From assembly GCA_035556755.1 (NCBI GenBank), contig DATMEP010000146.1:1-24012 (forward strand): a DNA stretch of 24,012 bases, written 5' to 3'. Position 1 is the stretch's first letter. Each line of letters opens with the position of its first letter. A program made the translations under genes and the position numbers. The notes below the pieces were generated by a model, which saw only the letters and a list, made by a program, of their open reading frames with translations, searched no databases and had not been told where the DNA came from. Shown in pieces: positions 7,568-15,712 of this stretch. This DNA comes from VRUE01 sp035556755 (lineage in GTDB: Bacteria > Actinomycetota > Thermoleophilia > Solirubrobacterales > 70-9).

Positions 7568-8948
7568 ACGCCTCCTCGTCCGCCTGCGCGACGCCGTCGA
7601 GCGAGCCGCGAACCGCGAGCGCCGCGTCCTGGTCAGCGCCACCGTGCCGGCGGGGGACGTCGACCCCTGCGCGGTCGTCTTCGCCTCCAGGCTGGCTTCT
7701 GACCGCTGGTTCTGCTGGGAGCAGCCCGATCGGGGCTTCGCGCTGGCGGCCCTGGGCGTGGCGCACGAGGCCGCCTCGCGCGGCACCGGCCGCTTTGGCG
7801 ACGTGGCCCGCGAGTGCCTGCGGTTCCGCGACGAGGCGCTGCTCGACGAGCCGGTCGGGCTACCCGCGGGCGCCGGCCCCGTCTGGACCGGCGGCTTTGC
7901 CTTCGATCCGGACGGGGCCGGGTCGGCGCCCTGGTCCTCGTTCGAGCCGGCCTCGCTGGCGCTGCCGGAGGTCTCGCTTTGCCGGGACGGCGCGGATGCG
8001 TTCCTGACCGCCAACCTGATCGTGCAACCCGGCGAAGACGCGGGGCGCCGGGTGGACGCGATCGCCGCTCGGGTCGCGGCGCTGCGCCCCGACCCGGTGC
8101 CGCTGCTGGACCCCCACCCGGTCGAACGGCCCCGGATCAGCAGCGTTCATCCGCCGGGGGAGTTCGAGCAGATGGTCGAAGCCGCCACAGCGCGGATCGA
8201 CGCCGGCCCGATGAGAAAGGTCGTCCTCGCCCGCGAGGTCCTGGTCACCGCCGCCTCCGCCCACGACCCGGCGCCGGTCTTCGGTGCCCTGCGGGCGCAG
8301 TTCCCCTCCTGCTTCTGCTTCTGCTGTGGCACGCCCGAGGCGGCCTTCCTCGGTGCCACCCCCGAGCTGCTGGTGCGACGCTCCGGGGCCAGCGCCTCGA
8401 CCGTCGCCCTGGCGGGCTCGACCCGGCGCAGCTCCGACCCGGCGGTCGACGACCACCTCGGCGAGCAGCTGCTGCGCAGCGACAAGGACCGCCGCGAGCA
8501 GCGGATCGTCGCCGAGCGCATCGTCCGCACCCTGCGCCCGCATGCCGTCTGGGTCGAGGGCGCGGCCGAGCCCGAGGTGGTCAAGGTGGCCAACATCCAG
8601 CACCTGGCCACCCCGGTGATCGCCCAGCTCGCCGAACCGCGCTCGGCGGTCGAGTTGGCGGGCCTCCTGCATCCGACCCCGGCCGTCGGGGGCGAGCCGC
8701 AGGCGGACGCCGAGCGGGTAATCGCCGAACTGGAGCGGATGGACCGCGGCTGGTACGCCGGACCGGTCGGCTGGATGGACGCGACCGAAGACGGCGAATT
8801 CTGCGTCGCCCTGCGCAGCGCCCTCCTCCGCGACCGCGACGCCCACCTCTACGCCGGCGTCGGCGTAGTGGCCGGCTCCGACCCCGCCGCAGAGCTGGAG
8901 GAGACCGAGGTCAAGCTCCAGGCCCTGCTGCCGTTGCTCGCCGAGTAG
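7548..8948 (+). CDS. menF: Isochorismate synthase
   Basis: The 466-residue protein belongs to the chorismate-binding enzyme family and converts chorismate to isochorismate, the first committed menaquinone step. The catalytic domain starts near 200: GPMRKVVLAREV with the candidate general-base Lys224, ATPELLVRR with Glu273, LAGSTRRS (289-296), HPTPAVGGEP (375-384) and ERMDRGWYAGPVGW (396-409). The GWYAGPVGW form and lack of a glutaminase domain fit isochorismate synthase better than anthranilate or ADC synthase. The assigned start is TTG at 7548, inside ilvN; this start is uncertain, since no Shine-Dalgarno is seen and the N-terminus is poorly conserved in the family. The rest of the pathway lies nearby (menD-C-A-B, menE). 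An entC-type siderophore role is possible but not suggested by context. Confidence 0.9.
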   Translation: MVAAATERLLVRLRDAVERAANRERRVLVSATVPAGDVDPCAVVFASRLASDRWFCWEQPDRGFALAALGVAHEAASRGTGRFGDVARECLRFRDEALLDEPVGLPAGAGPVWTGGFAFDPDGAGSAPWSSFEPASLALPEVSLCRDGADAFLTANLIVQPGEDAGRRVDAIAARVAALRPDPVPLLDPHPVERPRISSVHPPGEFEQMVEAATARIDAGPMRKVVLAREVLVTAASAHDPAPVFGALRAQFPSCFCFCCGTPEAAFLGATPELLVRRSGASASTVALAGSTRRSSDPAVDDHLGEQLLRSDKDRREQRIVAERIVRTLRPHAVWVEGAAEPEVVKVANIQHLATPVIAQLAEPRSAVELAGLLHPTPAVGGEPQADAERVIAELERMDRGWYAGPVGWMDATEDGEFCVALRSALLRDRDAHLYAGVGVVAGSDPAAELEETEVKLQALLPLLAE

Positions 8949-8976
8949 CCGCTAAGCGACCTGCCGATAGATCAGA

Positions 8977-10056
8977 ATGCCCCGTGTGATCCGACGCGGG
9001 CTGGCGGTGGCAGGAGTGGGCGCGTTGCTGGCGTGCGCTGTCGCCGAAGTGCCGGCAGCCGCCCCCGACGGCCCCCGCTTGGCGTTCGTGAGCCTGGTGA
9101 ACGACAAATCGCGGGCGCTCCGGCTGGAGACCGTCGATGGCTCCGGCGCCGTTCGCAGGACCCTGCTCGCCGGACGGCTGGCGAGGGATGGCAAGGGGCC
9201 CATGCCGTTCTTTGCGCCGAGTTGGTCCCCGGACGGAACCCGACTTGCCGTCATCGTCCTCGCGGGGAAACAGCCGCGCTCGATCCACTTGATCTCATCT
9301 GACGGACGCGGCTCGCGGGTCGTCCCCGAAACCAAGGGCGGGACCGATCCCGTCCTCTCGCCCGACGGGAAGACACTCGCCTTCGCGCGTTCCCGCATTC
9401 GCTTTGAGGTCGATATGGACAGGCCGACGGGGGGCCACTTCTACTCGAGCACGACGACTTGGACGATCGATCTCACCAGCGGTCAGACCCGCCGTCTGAC
9501 GCCCTGGAGGGACGGCCTCGAAAACACGCCCACCTCGTTCTCCCCCGATGGATCGGTGCTGGCGCTGACCAAGCGCGACAACCGGCTCGACGGGCCGAGA
9601 ACCGTGCTGTTGCACGTCGATGACGGCCGTACGCGACTGCTACTCCGCGAAGCGACCGAACCAGCCATCTCACCGGATGGCACTCAGGTTGCCCTGATCG
9701 GCTACAAGGATGGCAGCGTGGTCGAAACGGACGAGGGCAATCAGGTGTCGGTCGGGGAGCTGTACACGATCCGAATCGACGGCACCCAGCTCACGCGCTT
9801 GACTCGCACGCACGACCAGCTCGAGTCCAGGCCGAGCTGGGACCCATCGGGACAGCGCATCGCCTACAACCAGTTCCACGTAGGCACGGGTCTGTCCCCA
9901 ACGCTGAACACGCTGTTCCCCTACGGCAACGCGATCATGCAGATCAACGCCGACGGCTCCTGTCGCAGCAAGGCCCTCTCGATCCCGCGCGTCGCCATCT
10001 ACGGCGCCGCCTGGCAACCCGGGGCGGGTAGGGAAGCTGGCCGAATCTCATGCTGA
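8977..10056 (+). CDS. Exported PD40/TolB-like beta-propeller protein (copy 1)
   Basis: A 359-residue protein with a signal peptide (Arg-rich start, hydrophobic core about 8-22, Ala-rich cleavage region to ~30). The mature part consists of repeated WD40-like PD40 blades: PSWSPDGTRLAVI, PVLSPDGKTLAFAR, TSFSPDGSVLALT, PAISPDGTQVALIG and PSWDPSGQRIAYN. Such propellers usually bind proteins or ligands and have no catalytic signature, so function is unknown. It ends in PGAGREAGRISC with a second Cys ~35 residues earlier (NADGSC). The next gene is a divergent duplicate overlapping by 7 nt, so the two are surely co-expressed. It follows menF by 28 nt, but there is no functional link visible. No Tol-Pal genes are near, so it should not be called tolB. 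Confidence 0.85.
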   Translation: MPRVIRRGLAVAGVGALLACAVAEVPAAAPDGPRLAFVSLVNDKSRALRLETVDGSGAVRRTLLAGRLARDGKGPMPFFAPSWSPDGTRLAVIVLAGKQPRSIHLISSDGRGSRVVPETKGGTDPVLSPDGKTLAFARSRIRFEVDMDRPTGGHFYSSTTTWTIDLTSGQTRRLTPWRDGLENTPTSFSPDGSVLALTKRDNRLDGPRTVLLHVDDGRTRLLLREATEPAISPDGTQVALIGYKDGSVVETDEGNQVSVGELYTIRIDGTQLTRLTRTHDQLESRPSWDPSGQRIAYNQFHVGTGLSPTLNTLFPYGNAIMQINADGSCRSKALSIPRVAIYGAAWQPGAGREAGRISC

Positions 10057-11123
10057 CGCGTTGGGCGGTGCTGGCGGCCATGGCATTGCTGACGGTCGTT
10101 ACGCCGGCGGCCGCCGAGGCGCCTGACGGGCCACGGCTGGCGTTCCTGCTGGAAACCGCGCTGCCGGACGCGCTTGTGGTGGGGACGAGCGACAGCGCAC
10201 TGGGGATGCAGGCGAACGTGGCGGGGGGCGCGTTCCAGGATGGCCCATTCCCCTCTGCCCGCTCGGGGCCCGCATGGTCGCCCGATGGTGCGACGATCGC
10301 GTTCGGCGGCTTCGATTCGGCCGACACCGTCGCCACGCGGTTCAACAGGCAGCTCTACACCGTCGCCGCCGACGGCACCGGCCTGCGCGCCGTTCCACAC
10401 ACGCGAGGCGGATTCAACCCCGTCTTTTCGCCGAATGGACGGAGGATCGCCTTTGCGAAAACCGTCAGCTTCATCACCAACCCAGATGACGCCTTGCCCG
10501 CGCTCTGGGATGGGACCACGGTCTGGTCGGTTCGAGTCGACGGCACCGGCCTGCGGCAGCTGACGGAGTGGAAGAACGGAGTGGCAGATGTTCCGTCGTC
10601 GTTCTCGCCGGATGGATCGGTGCTCGCTCTGACTCACCGTGACGTCTTCCGGGACCGCGCAGACGCAACGGCTCTGCGGCTCGACGGTCGCGGTTCGTAC
10701 GTGCTCGCTCGGAGCGCCAGCTGGCCCCGGTACTCGCCGGACGGCAGACAGATCGCCTTCCTTGGGATTCGCAGGATCGGCGAGACGTCGTGCTGCGAGC
10801 TGGGAGATGGGTTCTCCATCGACCTGTACGCGATGAACGCCGACCGCTCGCGGCGGCACCGCCTCACGCGCACTGCGGCCAAGGCTGAGCGCCCGCCCAG
10901 TTGGGACCCCTCGGGTCAGCGACTCGTCTACACGACCAGGGGCGAGCCGAGCACGCGGGCCTCCGGCGATCTCGAAGCCGGCGTGATGCAGATCAATGCC
11001 GACGGGACCTGCCTGTCGAGGGTCTCGGTTCCCGTGCGCCGGCTCGGAGGCATCTACGCGTTCTTCTACTTCCCGACCTGGCAGCCCGGGCCCGGGCGGG
11101 AGGCGGGCCGTATCGCCTGTTAG
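10050..11123 (+). CDS. Exported PD40/TolB-like beta-propeller protein (copy 2)
   Basis: This 357-residue tandem paralog of the preceding gene starts at an ATG within its last codons. A signal peptide spans about 1-22 (VTPAAAEA cleavage region) and is followed by APDGPRLAF, shared with copy 1. Blades include PAWSPDGATIAFGG, PVFSPNGRRIAFAK, SSFSPDGSVLALTH, PRYSPDGRQIAFLG and PSWDPSGQRLVYTT. The C-terminal tail PGPGREAGRIAC and the upstream NADGTC cysteine match copy 1. A Cys-Cys pair (SCCELGD) is extra. Exported, likely extracytoplasmic binding or scaffold protein; function unknown. Its TAG stop overlaps the TAA stop of menD on the other strand, so the two converge with no intergenic space. Confidence 0.84.
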   Translation: MLTRWAVLAAMALLTVVTPAAAEAPDGPRLAFLLETALPDALVVGTSDSALGMQANVAGGAFQDGPFPSARSGPAWSPDGATIAFGGFDSADTVATRFNRQLYTVAADGTGLRAVPHTRGGFNPVFSPNGRRIAFAKTVSFITNPDDALPALWDGTTVWSVRVDGTGLRQLTEWKNGVADVPSSFSPDGSVLALTHRDVFRDRADATALRLDGRGSYVLARSASWPRYSPDGRQIAFLGIRRIGETSCCELGDGFSIDLYAMNADRSRRHRLTRTAAKAERPPSWDPSGQRLVYTTRGEPSTRASGDLEAGVMQINADGTCLSRVSVPVRRLGGIYAFFYFPTWQPGPGREAGRIAC

Positions 11124-12859
11124 GAGATCGCTTCGCTGACCCGGTCGGCGAGGCGGCGGTGCAGGTCGACGTTGGTCTGGCGGTCGACCTTGACCTCGAC
11201 CAAGCCGGTGCCAGCGGCGAGGGCGTCGGGGAGCTGGTCGAGGGAGTCGAGGCGGCGGTGGGGAAGGTCGAACAGGTCGGCGGCCTTGGCGACGCTGACG
11301 CCGCGCGGGGTGCCGAGTAGGGCCTCGAACTCCCCGCCGTCGAGCGCCTGCTCCTGGGGGAGGAAGTGGAAGATGCCGCCGCCGTTGTTGTCGACGACGA
11401 GGATGCGGACCGGGGTGGAGACGTCGCGCAGGGCCGCGAGGCCGCCGAGGTCGTGAAGCAGGCCGAGGTCGCCGGTCACGATCGTGGTCGGGCGGCCGGT
11501 CGCGTGTGCGGCGCCGATTCCAGACGAGATCAGCCCGTCGATCCCGTTGGTGCCGCGGTTGGCGAGGAAGGTGGCGTCGGCATCGCCAGGCGGCAGGAAA
11601 GCCTCCTGGTCGCGGATCGGCATGCTCGACGCCGTGTAGACGAGGTCGCCGTCATCGTGGGCAGCGCCGAGTGCGAGCTGCACGCCGGGCTCGCTCGGCG
11701 CCTCGATCTCATCCAGCTCCGCCTCGATCGCCTCGCGCGCCGCTCGCTCGGCATCGAGCCAGGCGGTGGGCGGCTGGCGCTCCTCGCCCAGCCTCGCCGC
11801 CCAGCCCGCCGCCAGCTCGGTCGGATCGGCACGGAGCAGCGCCGCCGCGCGCCGGGTCGGCTCGTTCCAGCCAGCCACCGGGTCGACGACGATCTGGTCG
11901 GCGCCCGACTCGGCGAGCCATGCTTGCAGGGGCTTGCTGGTCGGCATCTCGCCGAAGCGCAGCACCAGGTCGGGCACGACCCGGGTCGCGAACCTGTCGT
12001 CGCGCAGCAGCAGGTCGTAGGCGGTGACGACGTGGGAGCGGTCGTGCGGACCGCAGCGGATCTGCGAGGTCGGCTCGGCAAGGATCGGCATCCCGGCGAC
12101 GCGGGCGAGGTGGGCGAGGGGCTCGCGCAGCTCGGGATCGAGCTGGCGCCCGGCGACGATCACCCCGGAGATCGCCTCGTCGATGTGCTTGGCGACCTCC
12201 TCGAGCAGGAACTGCGAAGGCTCGGCGTCGAACGGGGTGATCGCGGTCAGCGGCCGCTCGTCGCGTCCCCGCAGCGCCAGCGGGTCGGTTGCCGTCACGG
12301 CACCGTCGACCGGCACCGGTGCCAGCGGCTCGCGCCAGGGGAGGTTGAGGTGGACGGGGCCCGGGCGCGGCTCGCCCCGCGCGGCGGCGAAGGCGCGGCA
12401 GGCGGTAGAGCGGTAGTGGAGGAGGCCGTCGTCGCCGGCAGTGTGCGTGCCGACCTCGCAGAACCACCGCACCGACGACCCGTAGAGCTTCAGCTGGTCG
12501 ATCGCCTGGCCAGCGCCGATCTCGCGCAGCTCCGGCGGCCGGTCCGCGGTCAGGACGATCAGCGGCAGCGCCGAGTGATCGGCCTCGCAGACCGCCGGGT
12601 GGAAGTTGGCGGCCGCCGTGCCCGAGGTGCAGAGGATCGCCACCGGAGCCCCACTGGCCTGGGCGGCGCCGACGGCGAAGAAGGCCGCTGAGCGCTCGTC
12701 GACGATCACCGTCGTCTCGATCTCCGCCTGGCGCCACAGTGCCACCGCAAGCGGCGTCGAGCGGGAGCCGGGGGAGAGGACGGCGTGACGCAGCCCACAG
12801 CGGGCCAGCTCCTCGACGAAGGCCGAGGCGAGGGCGGTATTGGCGTTGGTGGGATCCAC
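11120..12859 (-). CDS. menD: SEPHCHC synthase (2-succinyl-5-enolpyruvyl-6-hydroxy-3-cyclohexene-1-carboxylate synthase)
   Basis: The 579-residue ThDP enzyme adds the succinyl semialdehyde unit from 2-oxoglutarate to isochorismate. The N-terminus has AVLSPGSRSTPLAVA (26-40), which separates MenD from other ThDP enzymes, and the catalytic Glu55 in VDERSAAFFAVG. Also seen are CTSGTAAANFHPAVCEA, LTADRPPELREIGAGQAI and, near the C-terminus, the Mg-ThDP motif TGDLGLLHDLGG...NNGGGIFHFLPQ. Length is typical (~550-580). The start is GTG at 12857-12859, 10 nt after the menC stop, with no strong Shine-Dalgarno. It is the last gene of the menB-A-C-D unit. Confidence 0.95.
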   Translation of the reverse strand: MDPTNANTALASAFVEELARCGLRHAVLSPGSRSTPLAVALWRQAEIETTVIVDERSAAFFAVGAAQASGAPVAILCTSGTAAANFHPAVCEADHSALPLIVLTADRPPELREIGAGQAIDQLKLYGSSVRWFCEVGTHTAGDDGLLHYRSTACRAFAAARGEPRPGPVHLNLPWREPLAPVPVDGAVTATDPLALRGRDERPLTAITPFDAEPSQFLLEEVAKHIDEAISGVIVAGRQLDPELREPLAHLARVAGMPILAEPTSQIRCGPHDRSHVVTAYDLLLRDDRFATRVVPDLVLRFGEMPTSKPLQAWLAESGADQIVVDPVAGWNEPTRRAAALLRADPTELAAGWAARLGEERQPPTAWLDAERAAREAIEAELDEIEAPSEPGVQLALGAAHDDGDLVYTASSMPIRDQEAFLPPGDADATFLANRGTNGIDGLISSGIGAAHATGRPTTIVTGDLGLLHDLGGLAALRDVSTPVRILVVDNNGGGIFHFLPQEQALDGGEFEALLGTPRGVSVAKAADLFDLPHRRLDSLDQLPDALAAGTGLVEVKVDRQTNVDLHRRLADRVSEAIS

Positions 12860-12869
12860 GTGTTGGAAC

Positions 12870-13931
12870 CTAGAGGCGGTGTTCCTTCAGCGCCTTCTCG
12901 TCGATCTCGACTCCCAGGCCGGGACCGTCCGGCAGGTGCAGCAGGTCACCGCGAAGCTCGGGGCCAACCGAGGCCACGGTCGAGGCAAAGAGGCGCTGCG
13001 TCGCCAGGCCGTGCGCCAGGCCGGTCCCGGGGCGGTCGCCCGACTCGCTCAGAGTCTCAGCGACCTGTGCCGCCGCGGCGATCCCCACCGGCCCGTCGAG
13101 CGCGCTCGACAGATAGGCCGGCAGGACTTCTCCGATCGCGATCGCTTCCTCGGGCCCACCGACCTTGGAGAGCTTGATCCCCGTCATCGCACAGGCGCCG
13201 GCGTCGGCCGCCCGCTCGGCGTCGGCGCGGCTCTCGACGCTCTCGTCGGCCGCGATCGGGATCAACGTCGAGGCGGCCAGCTCGGCGGCCTCCTCCAGCG
13301 TCGCCACCGGCTGCTCCGCGAGCTCGATGTCGAACGGCTCCAGCTCGACCAGCTTGCGCTTTGCCGTCTCCAGGTCCCAGACCCCATTGACGTCCACCCG
13401 GATGCAGGCCGCCGCGCCGAGCGCCTCCCGCACCGCTCGCACCTGGTCGACGTCGTCGCCTGTTCCCAGCTTTAGCTTGAACGAGGTGAACCCGTCGGCC
13501 GCCCAGCGTTCGGCTTCCACCGCCACGCCGGCGGGCTCGCCGGCGACGAGGGTCGCGTTGCAACGAACCGGAGAGGCGGATGGGCCTGCGACCACGCCGC
13601 GCTCCGCCGCCGCCCGCCTGCCGCGCAGGTCGAGCAGCGCCGTCAGCGCGGCGCAGCGAGCCGGTGGCGAGAGGGCCGTCGCGTCGCCGCTCAGCGTCGC
13701 CTCGTCGAGCGCGTCCCGCTCGCCGAGCCGCTCCAGCTCGGCGACGACCTGCGCCAGCGTCACACCGCCACGCAGCGAGAGCGGCACCGCTTCGCCAAGG
13801 CCGCTAAGCCCCTCCTCGTCGTGCAACCGCAGCAGCACCATCTCGCGTCGGTTGAGCCTGCCTGCCGCGGTCACGTACGGCTCGCGGAACGGCAGCGCGT
13901 AGGGAACGACCTCAACCGAGGCGATCTTCAT
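12870..13931 (-). CDS. menC: o-Succinylbenzoate synthase (enolase superfamily)
   Basis: This 353-residue enolase-superfamily protein of the muconate-lactonising subgroup dehydrates SHCHC to o-succinylbenzoate. The active-site set is complete: Lys152-x-Lys154 in FTSFKLKLG, metal ligands Asp180 (RVDVNG), Glu206 (ELAEQP) and Asp229 (AADESV), and the opposite Lys253 in GIKLSKVGG. Homologs with the same residues can be dipeptide epimerases or N-acylamino acid racemases, but the position between menA and menD decides for MenC. ATG at 13929-13931 lies 12 nt after the menA stop, so it is in the same operon. It ends 10 nt before menD. Confidence 0.93.
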   Translation of the reverse strand: MKIASVEVVPYALPFREPYVTAAGRLNRREMVLLRLHDEEGLSGLGEAVPLSLRGGVTLAQVVAELERLGERDALDEATLSGDATALSPPARCAALTALLDLRGRRAAAERGVVAGPSASPVRCNATLVAGEPAGVAVEAERWAADGFTSFKLKLGTGDDVDQVRAVREALGAAACIRVDVNGVWDLETAKRKLVELEPFDIELAEQPVATLEEAAELAASTLIPIAADESVESRADAERAADAGACAMTGIKLSKVGGPEEAIAIGEVLPAYLSSALDGPVGIAAAAQVAETLSESGDRPGTGLAHGLATQRLFASTVASVGPELRGDLLHLPDGPGLGVEIDEKALKEHRL

Positions 13932-13943
13932 ACGCCAAGCTTC

Positions 13944-14825
13944 TCAGGCCGCGAGCAGCAGGCCGAGCGAGACGAGCAGGCTGAAGGCGCCCAGCAGGGC
14001 ACCGGTCTGGGCCAGGGCGGCGTTCAGGGCCGGGCCGTCGGTGCGACTGCTCATCGCCCGCAGCGGTGGGATCGCCAGCGGCAGCGAGGCGAGGCCGATC
14101 AGCGGCAGCAGGCTGGTGTCGGCGCCGATCAAGGCGATCGGCAGCACGACGTAGGCCCCGAGCACCAGGAAGCGGTAGAGGACGACCGCTTGCTGCCGCC
14201 CTACCCGCACGGCCAAGGTCGTCTTGCCCGCCCGCCGGTCGGTCTCGATGTCGCGGACGTTGTTGACGACGAGGATCGCGGTGGCGAGGAAGCCGACGGA
14301 GATCGAGAGGCCGAGCGGTAATGCCTGGAGTTCCTCCACCTGGACGTAGTAGGAGCCGTTGACCGCGACCAGGCCGAAGAAGAGGAAGACGAAGACCTCG
14401 CCCAGGCCGGCATAGCCGTAGGGCCGTGGCCCGCCGGTGTAGAGGACGCCGGCGGCGATCGAGACCGCGCCGATCAGCAGGATCACGAACCCGGCCACGA
14501 CGGTCAGGTAGATGCCGCAGGCGACCGCGACGCCGAAGGCGACCCAGGTGGCGACGAGCACCCGGCGCGGCGTCACCAGCCCGGCCGAGGTCACCCGTAC
14601 CGGTCCGAGCCTGTCCGCCGTGTCGGCGCCTCGCTTCGCGTCCGAGTAGTCGTTGGCGAGATTGGTCCCGATCTGGATGAAGATCGAGCCGATCAGAGCG
14701 GCGACGAAGGCCGCGGGCCGCGGCAGCTCGCCGACCCATTCGACCGCGGCGGCCGTGCCCACCAGCACCGGTGCGATGGCCGCGGGCAGCGTCCGCGGAC
14801 GCGCCGCCATCAGCCAGATCCTCAT
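13944..14825 (-). CDS. menA: 1,4-Dihydroxy-2-naphthoate polyprenyltransferase
   Basis: This UbiA-superfamily integral membrane protein of 293 residues attaches the polyprenyl tail to dihydroxynaphthoate, giving demethylmenaquinone. The first Asp-rich motif is in NLANDYSDAKRGAD (near 55-68) and the second in VNNVRDIETDRRAGKTTLAVR; both bind Mg-diphosphate. About eight or nine hydrophobic helices are visible, and MAARPRTLPAAIAPVLVG at the N-terminus is typical of MenA. The ATG at 14825 overlaps the menB stop in an ATGA, implying translational coupling. A longer open frame upstream antisense-like within menB is a shadow. menC follows after 12 nt. Confidence 0.95.
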   Translation of the reverse strand: MRIWLMAARPRTLPAAIAPVLVGTAAAVEWVGELPRPAAFVAALIGSIFIQIGTNLANDYSDAKRGADTADRLGPVRVTSAGLVTPRRVLVATWVAFGVAVACGIYLTVVAGFVILLIGAVSIAAGVLYTGGPRPYGYAGLGEVFVFLFFGLVAVNGSYYVQVEELQALPLGLSISVGFLATAILVVNNVRDIETDRRAGKTTLAVRVGRQQAVVLYRFLVLGAYVVLPIALIGADTSLLPLIGLASLPLAIPPLRAMSSRTDGPALNAALAQTGALLGAFSLLVSLGLLLAA

Positions 14826-15688
14826 GGTCGCTTCGGGAACTTGGAGAAGTCGGGCTTGCGCTTGTCCTTGAACGCCTCGCGGCCCTCGCGGGCCTCCTCG
14901 CTGCCGTAGAAGAGCAGGTTGGCGTCGTGGGCCAACTGCTGGATCCCCGCGTAACCGTCCTCGTGCGCGTTGAAGCTGGCCTTGACCAGGCGCAGGGCGA
15001 AGGGCGAGAGCGCCAGCATCTCCCGGCACCAGGCGACCGTCTCCCGCTCGAGCCGCTCGAGCGGGACGACGGTGTTGACCAGGCCCATCTCCAGCGCCTG
15101 CTCGGCGTCGTACTGGCGGCACAGCAGCCAGAACTCCTTTGCCTTCTTGGTCCCGACGAGGTCGCGCAGCAGCGAGGCGCCGAAGCCGCCGTCCCAGGAG
15201 CCGACCCGCGGGCCGGTCTGGCCGAAGCGGGCGTTGTCGGCGGCGATCGTCAGGTCGCAGCAGACGTGCAGGACGTGGCCGCCCCCGACTGCGTAGCCGG
15301 CCACCATCGCCACCACCGGCTTCGGCAGCCGCCGCATCTGCACCTGCAGGTCGGTGACGTGGAAGCGGCCGAGCGAGCTTCCCTCGGCGACGTAGCCGCT
15401 GTCGCCGCGAACCGTCTGGTCGCCGCCCGAGCAGAACGCCAGCTCTCCCTCCCCGGTGAGGACGACCACGCCGACCTCGGTGTCCTCGCGGGCCAGCTCC
15501 ATCGCGGCGGAGATCTCGACCAGCGTCTGCGGGCGGAAGGCGTTCCGCACCTCGGGCCGGTCGATCGTGATCTTGGCGATCCCCTCGGCCTTCTCGTAGC
15601 GGATGTCCTCGTACTCGGCGACGCTCTCCCACTCGATTGGCGCGTAGAGGTCCTCTTCGGGCGGGGCGTCCCTGTGGCGCTGCGGCAT
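14822..15688 (-). CDS. menB: 1,4-Dihydroxy-2-naphthoyl-CoA synthase
   Basis: This crotonase-fold enzyme of 288 residues cyclises o-succinylbenzoyl-CoA to DHNA-CoA. Family signatures are RPEVRNAFRPQTL, FCSGGDQTVRGDSGY (MenB-specific, substrate loop), GYAVGGGHVLH (oxyanion hole), TGPRVGSWDGGFG and the C-terminal EGREAFKDKRKPDFSKFP. The ATG at 15686-15688 has a TATCGT box exactly 7 nt upstream and no Shine-Dalgarno, so the mRNA may be leaderless. It is the first gene of the menB-A-C-D unit and diverges from menE, with 24 nt between the two start codons. Confidence 0.96.
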   Translation of the reverse strand: MPQRHRDAPPEEDLYAPIEWESVAEYEDIRYEKAEGIAKITIDRPEVRNAFRPQTLVEISAAMELAREDTEVGVVVLTGEGELAFCSGGDQTVRGDSGYVAEGSSLGRFHVTDLQVQMRRLPKPVVAMVAGYAVGGGHVLHVCCDLTIAADNARFGQTGPRVGSWDGGFGASLLRDLVGTKKAKEFWLLCRQYDAEQALEMGLVNTVVPLERLERETVAWCREMLALSPFALRLVKASFNAHEDGYAGIQQLAHDANLLFYGSEEAREGREAFKDKRKPDFSKFPKRP

Positions 15689-15695
15689 ATCGGCA

Positions 15696-15701
15696 ACGAT
15701 A
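15696..15701 (-). promoter_or_regulatory. Candidate -10 box of menB, overlapping the menE box
   Basis: On the minus strand TATCGT is followed by 7 nt and the menB ATG. It shares two bases (15700-15701) with the candidate box of divergent menE. No -35 element was recognised. Confidence 0.42.
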
Positions 15702-15705
15702 TCCC
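15700..15705 (+). promoter_or_regulatory. Candidate -10 box of menE
   Basis: TATCCC, an imperfect TANNNT match (last base C), is followed by 7 nt and the menE ATG at 15713. It overlaps the menB box on the other strand, so the two promoters may compete. Confidence 0.3.
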
Positions 15706-15712
15706 GGCCCCG

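Noticed and set aside
8977..10056. Calling the propeller proteins TolB
   Set aside because: They lack a TolB N-terminal domain and Tol-Pal neighbours; PD40 repeats alone do not make the assignment.
12870..13931. Dipeptide epimerase or N-acylamino acid racemase instead of MenC
   Set aside because: Active-site residues would fit, but the gene is embedded between menA and menD in one operon.
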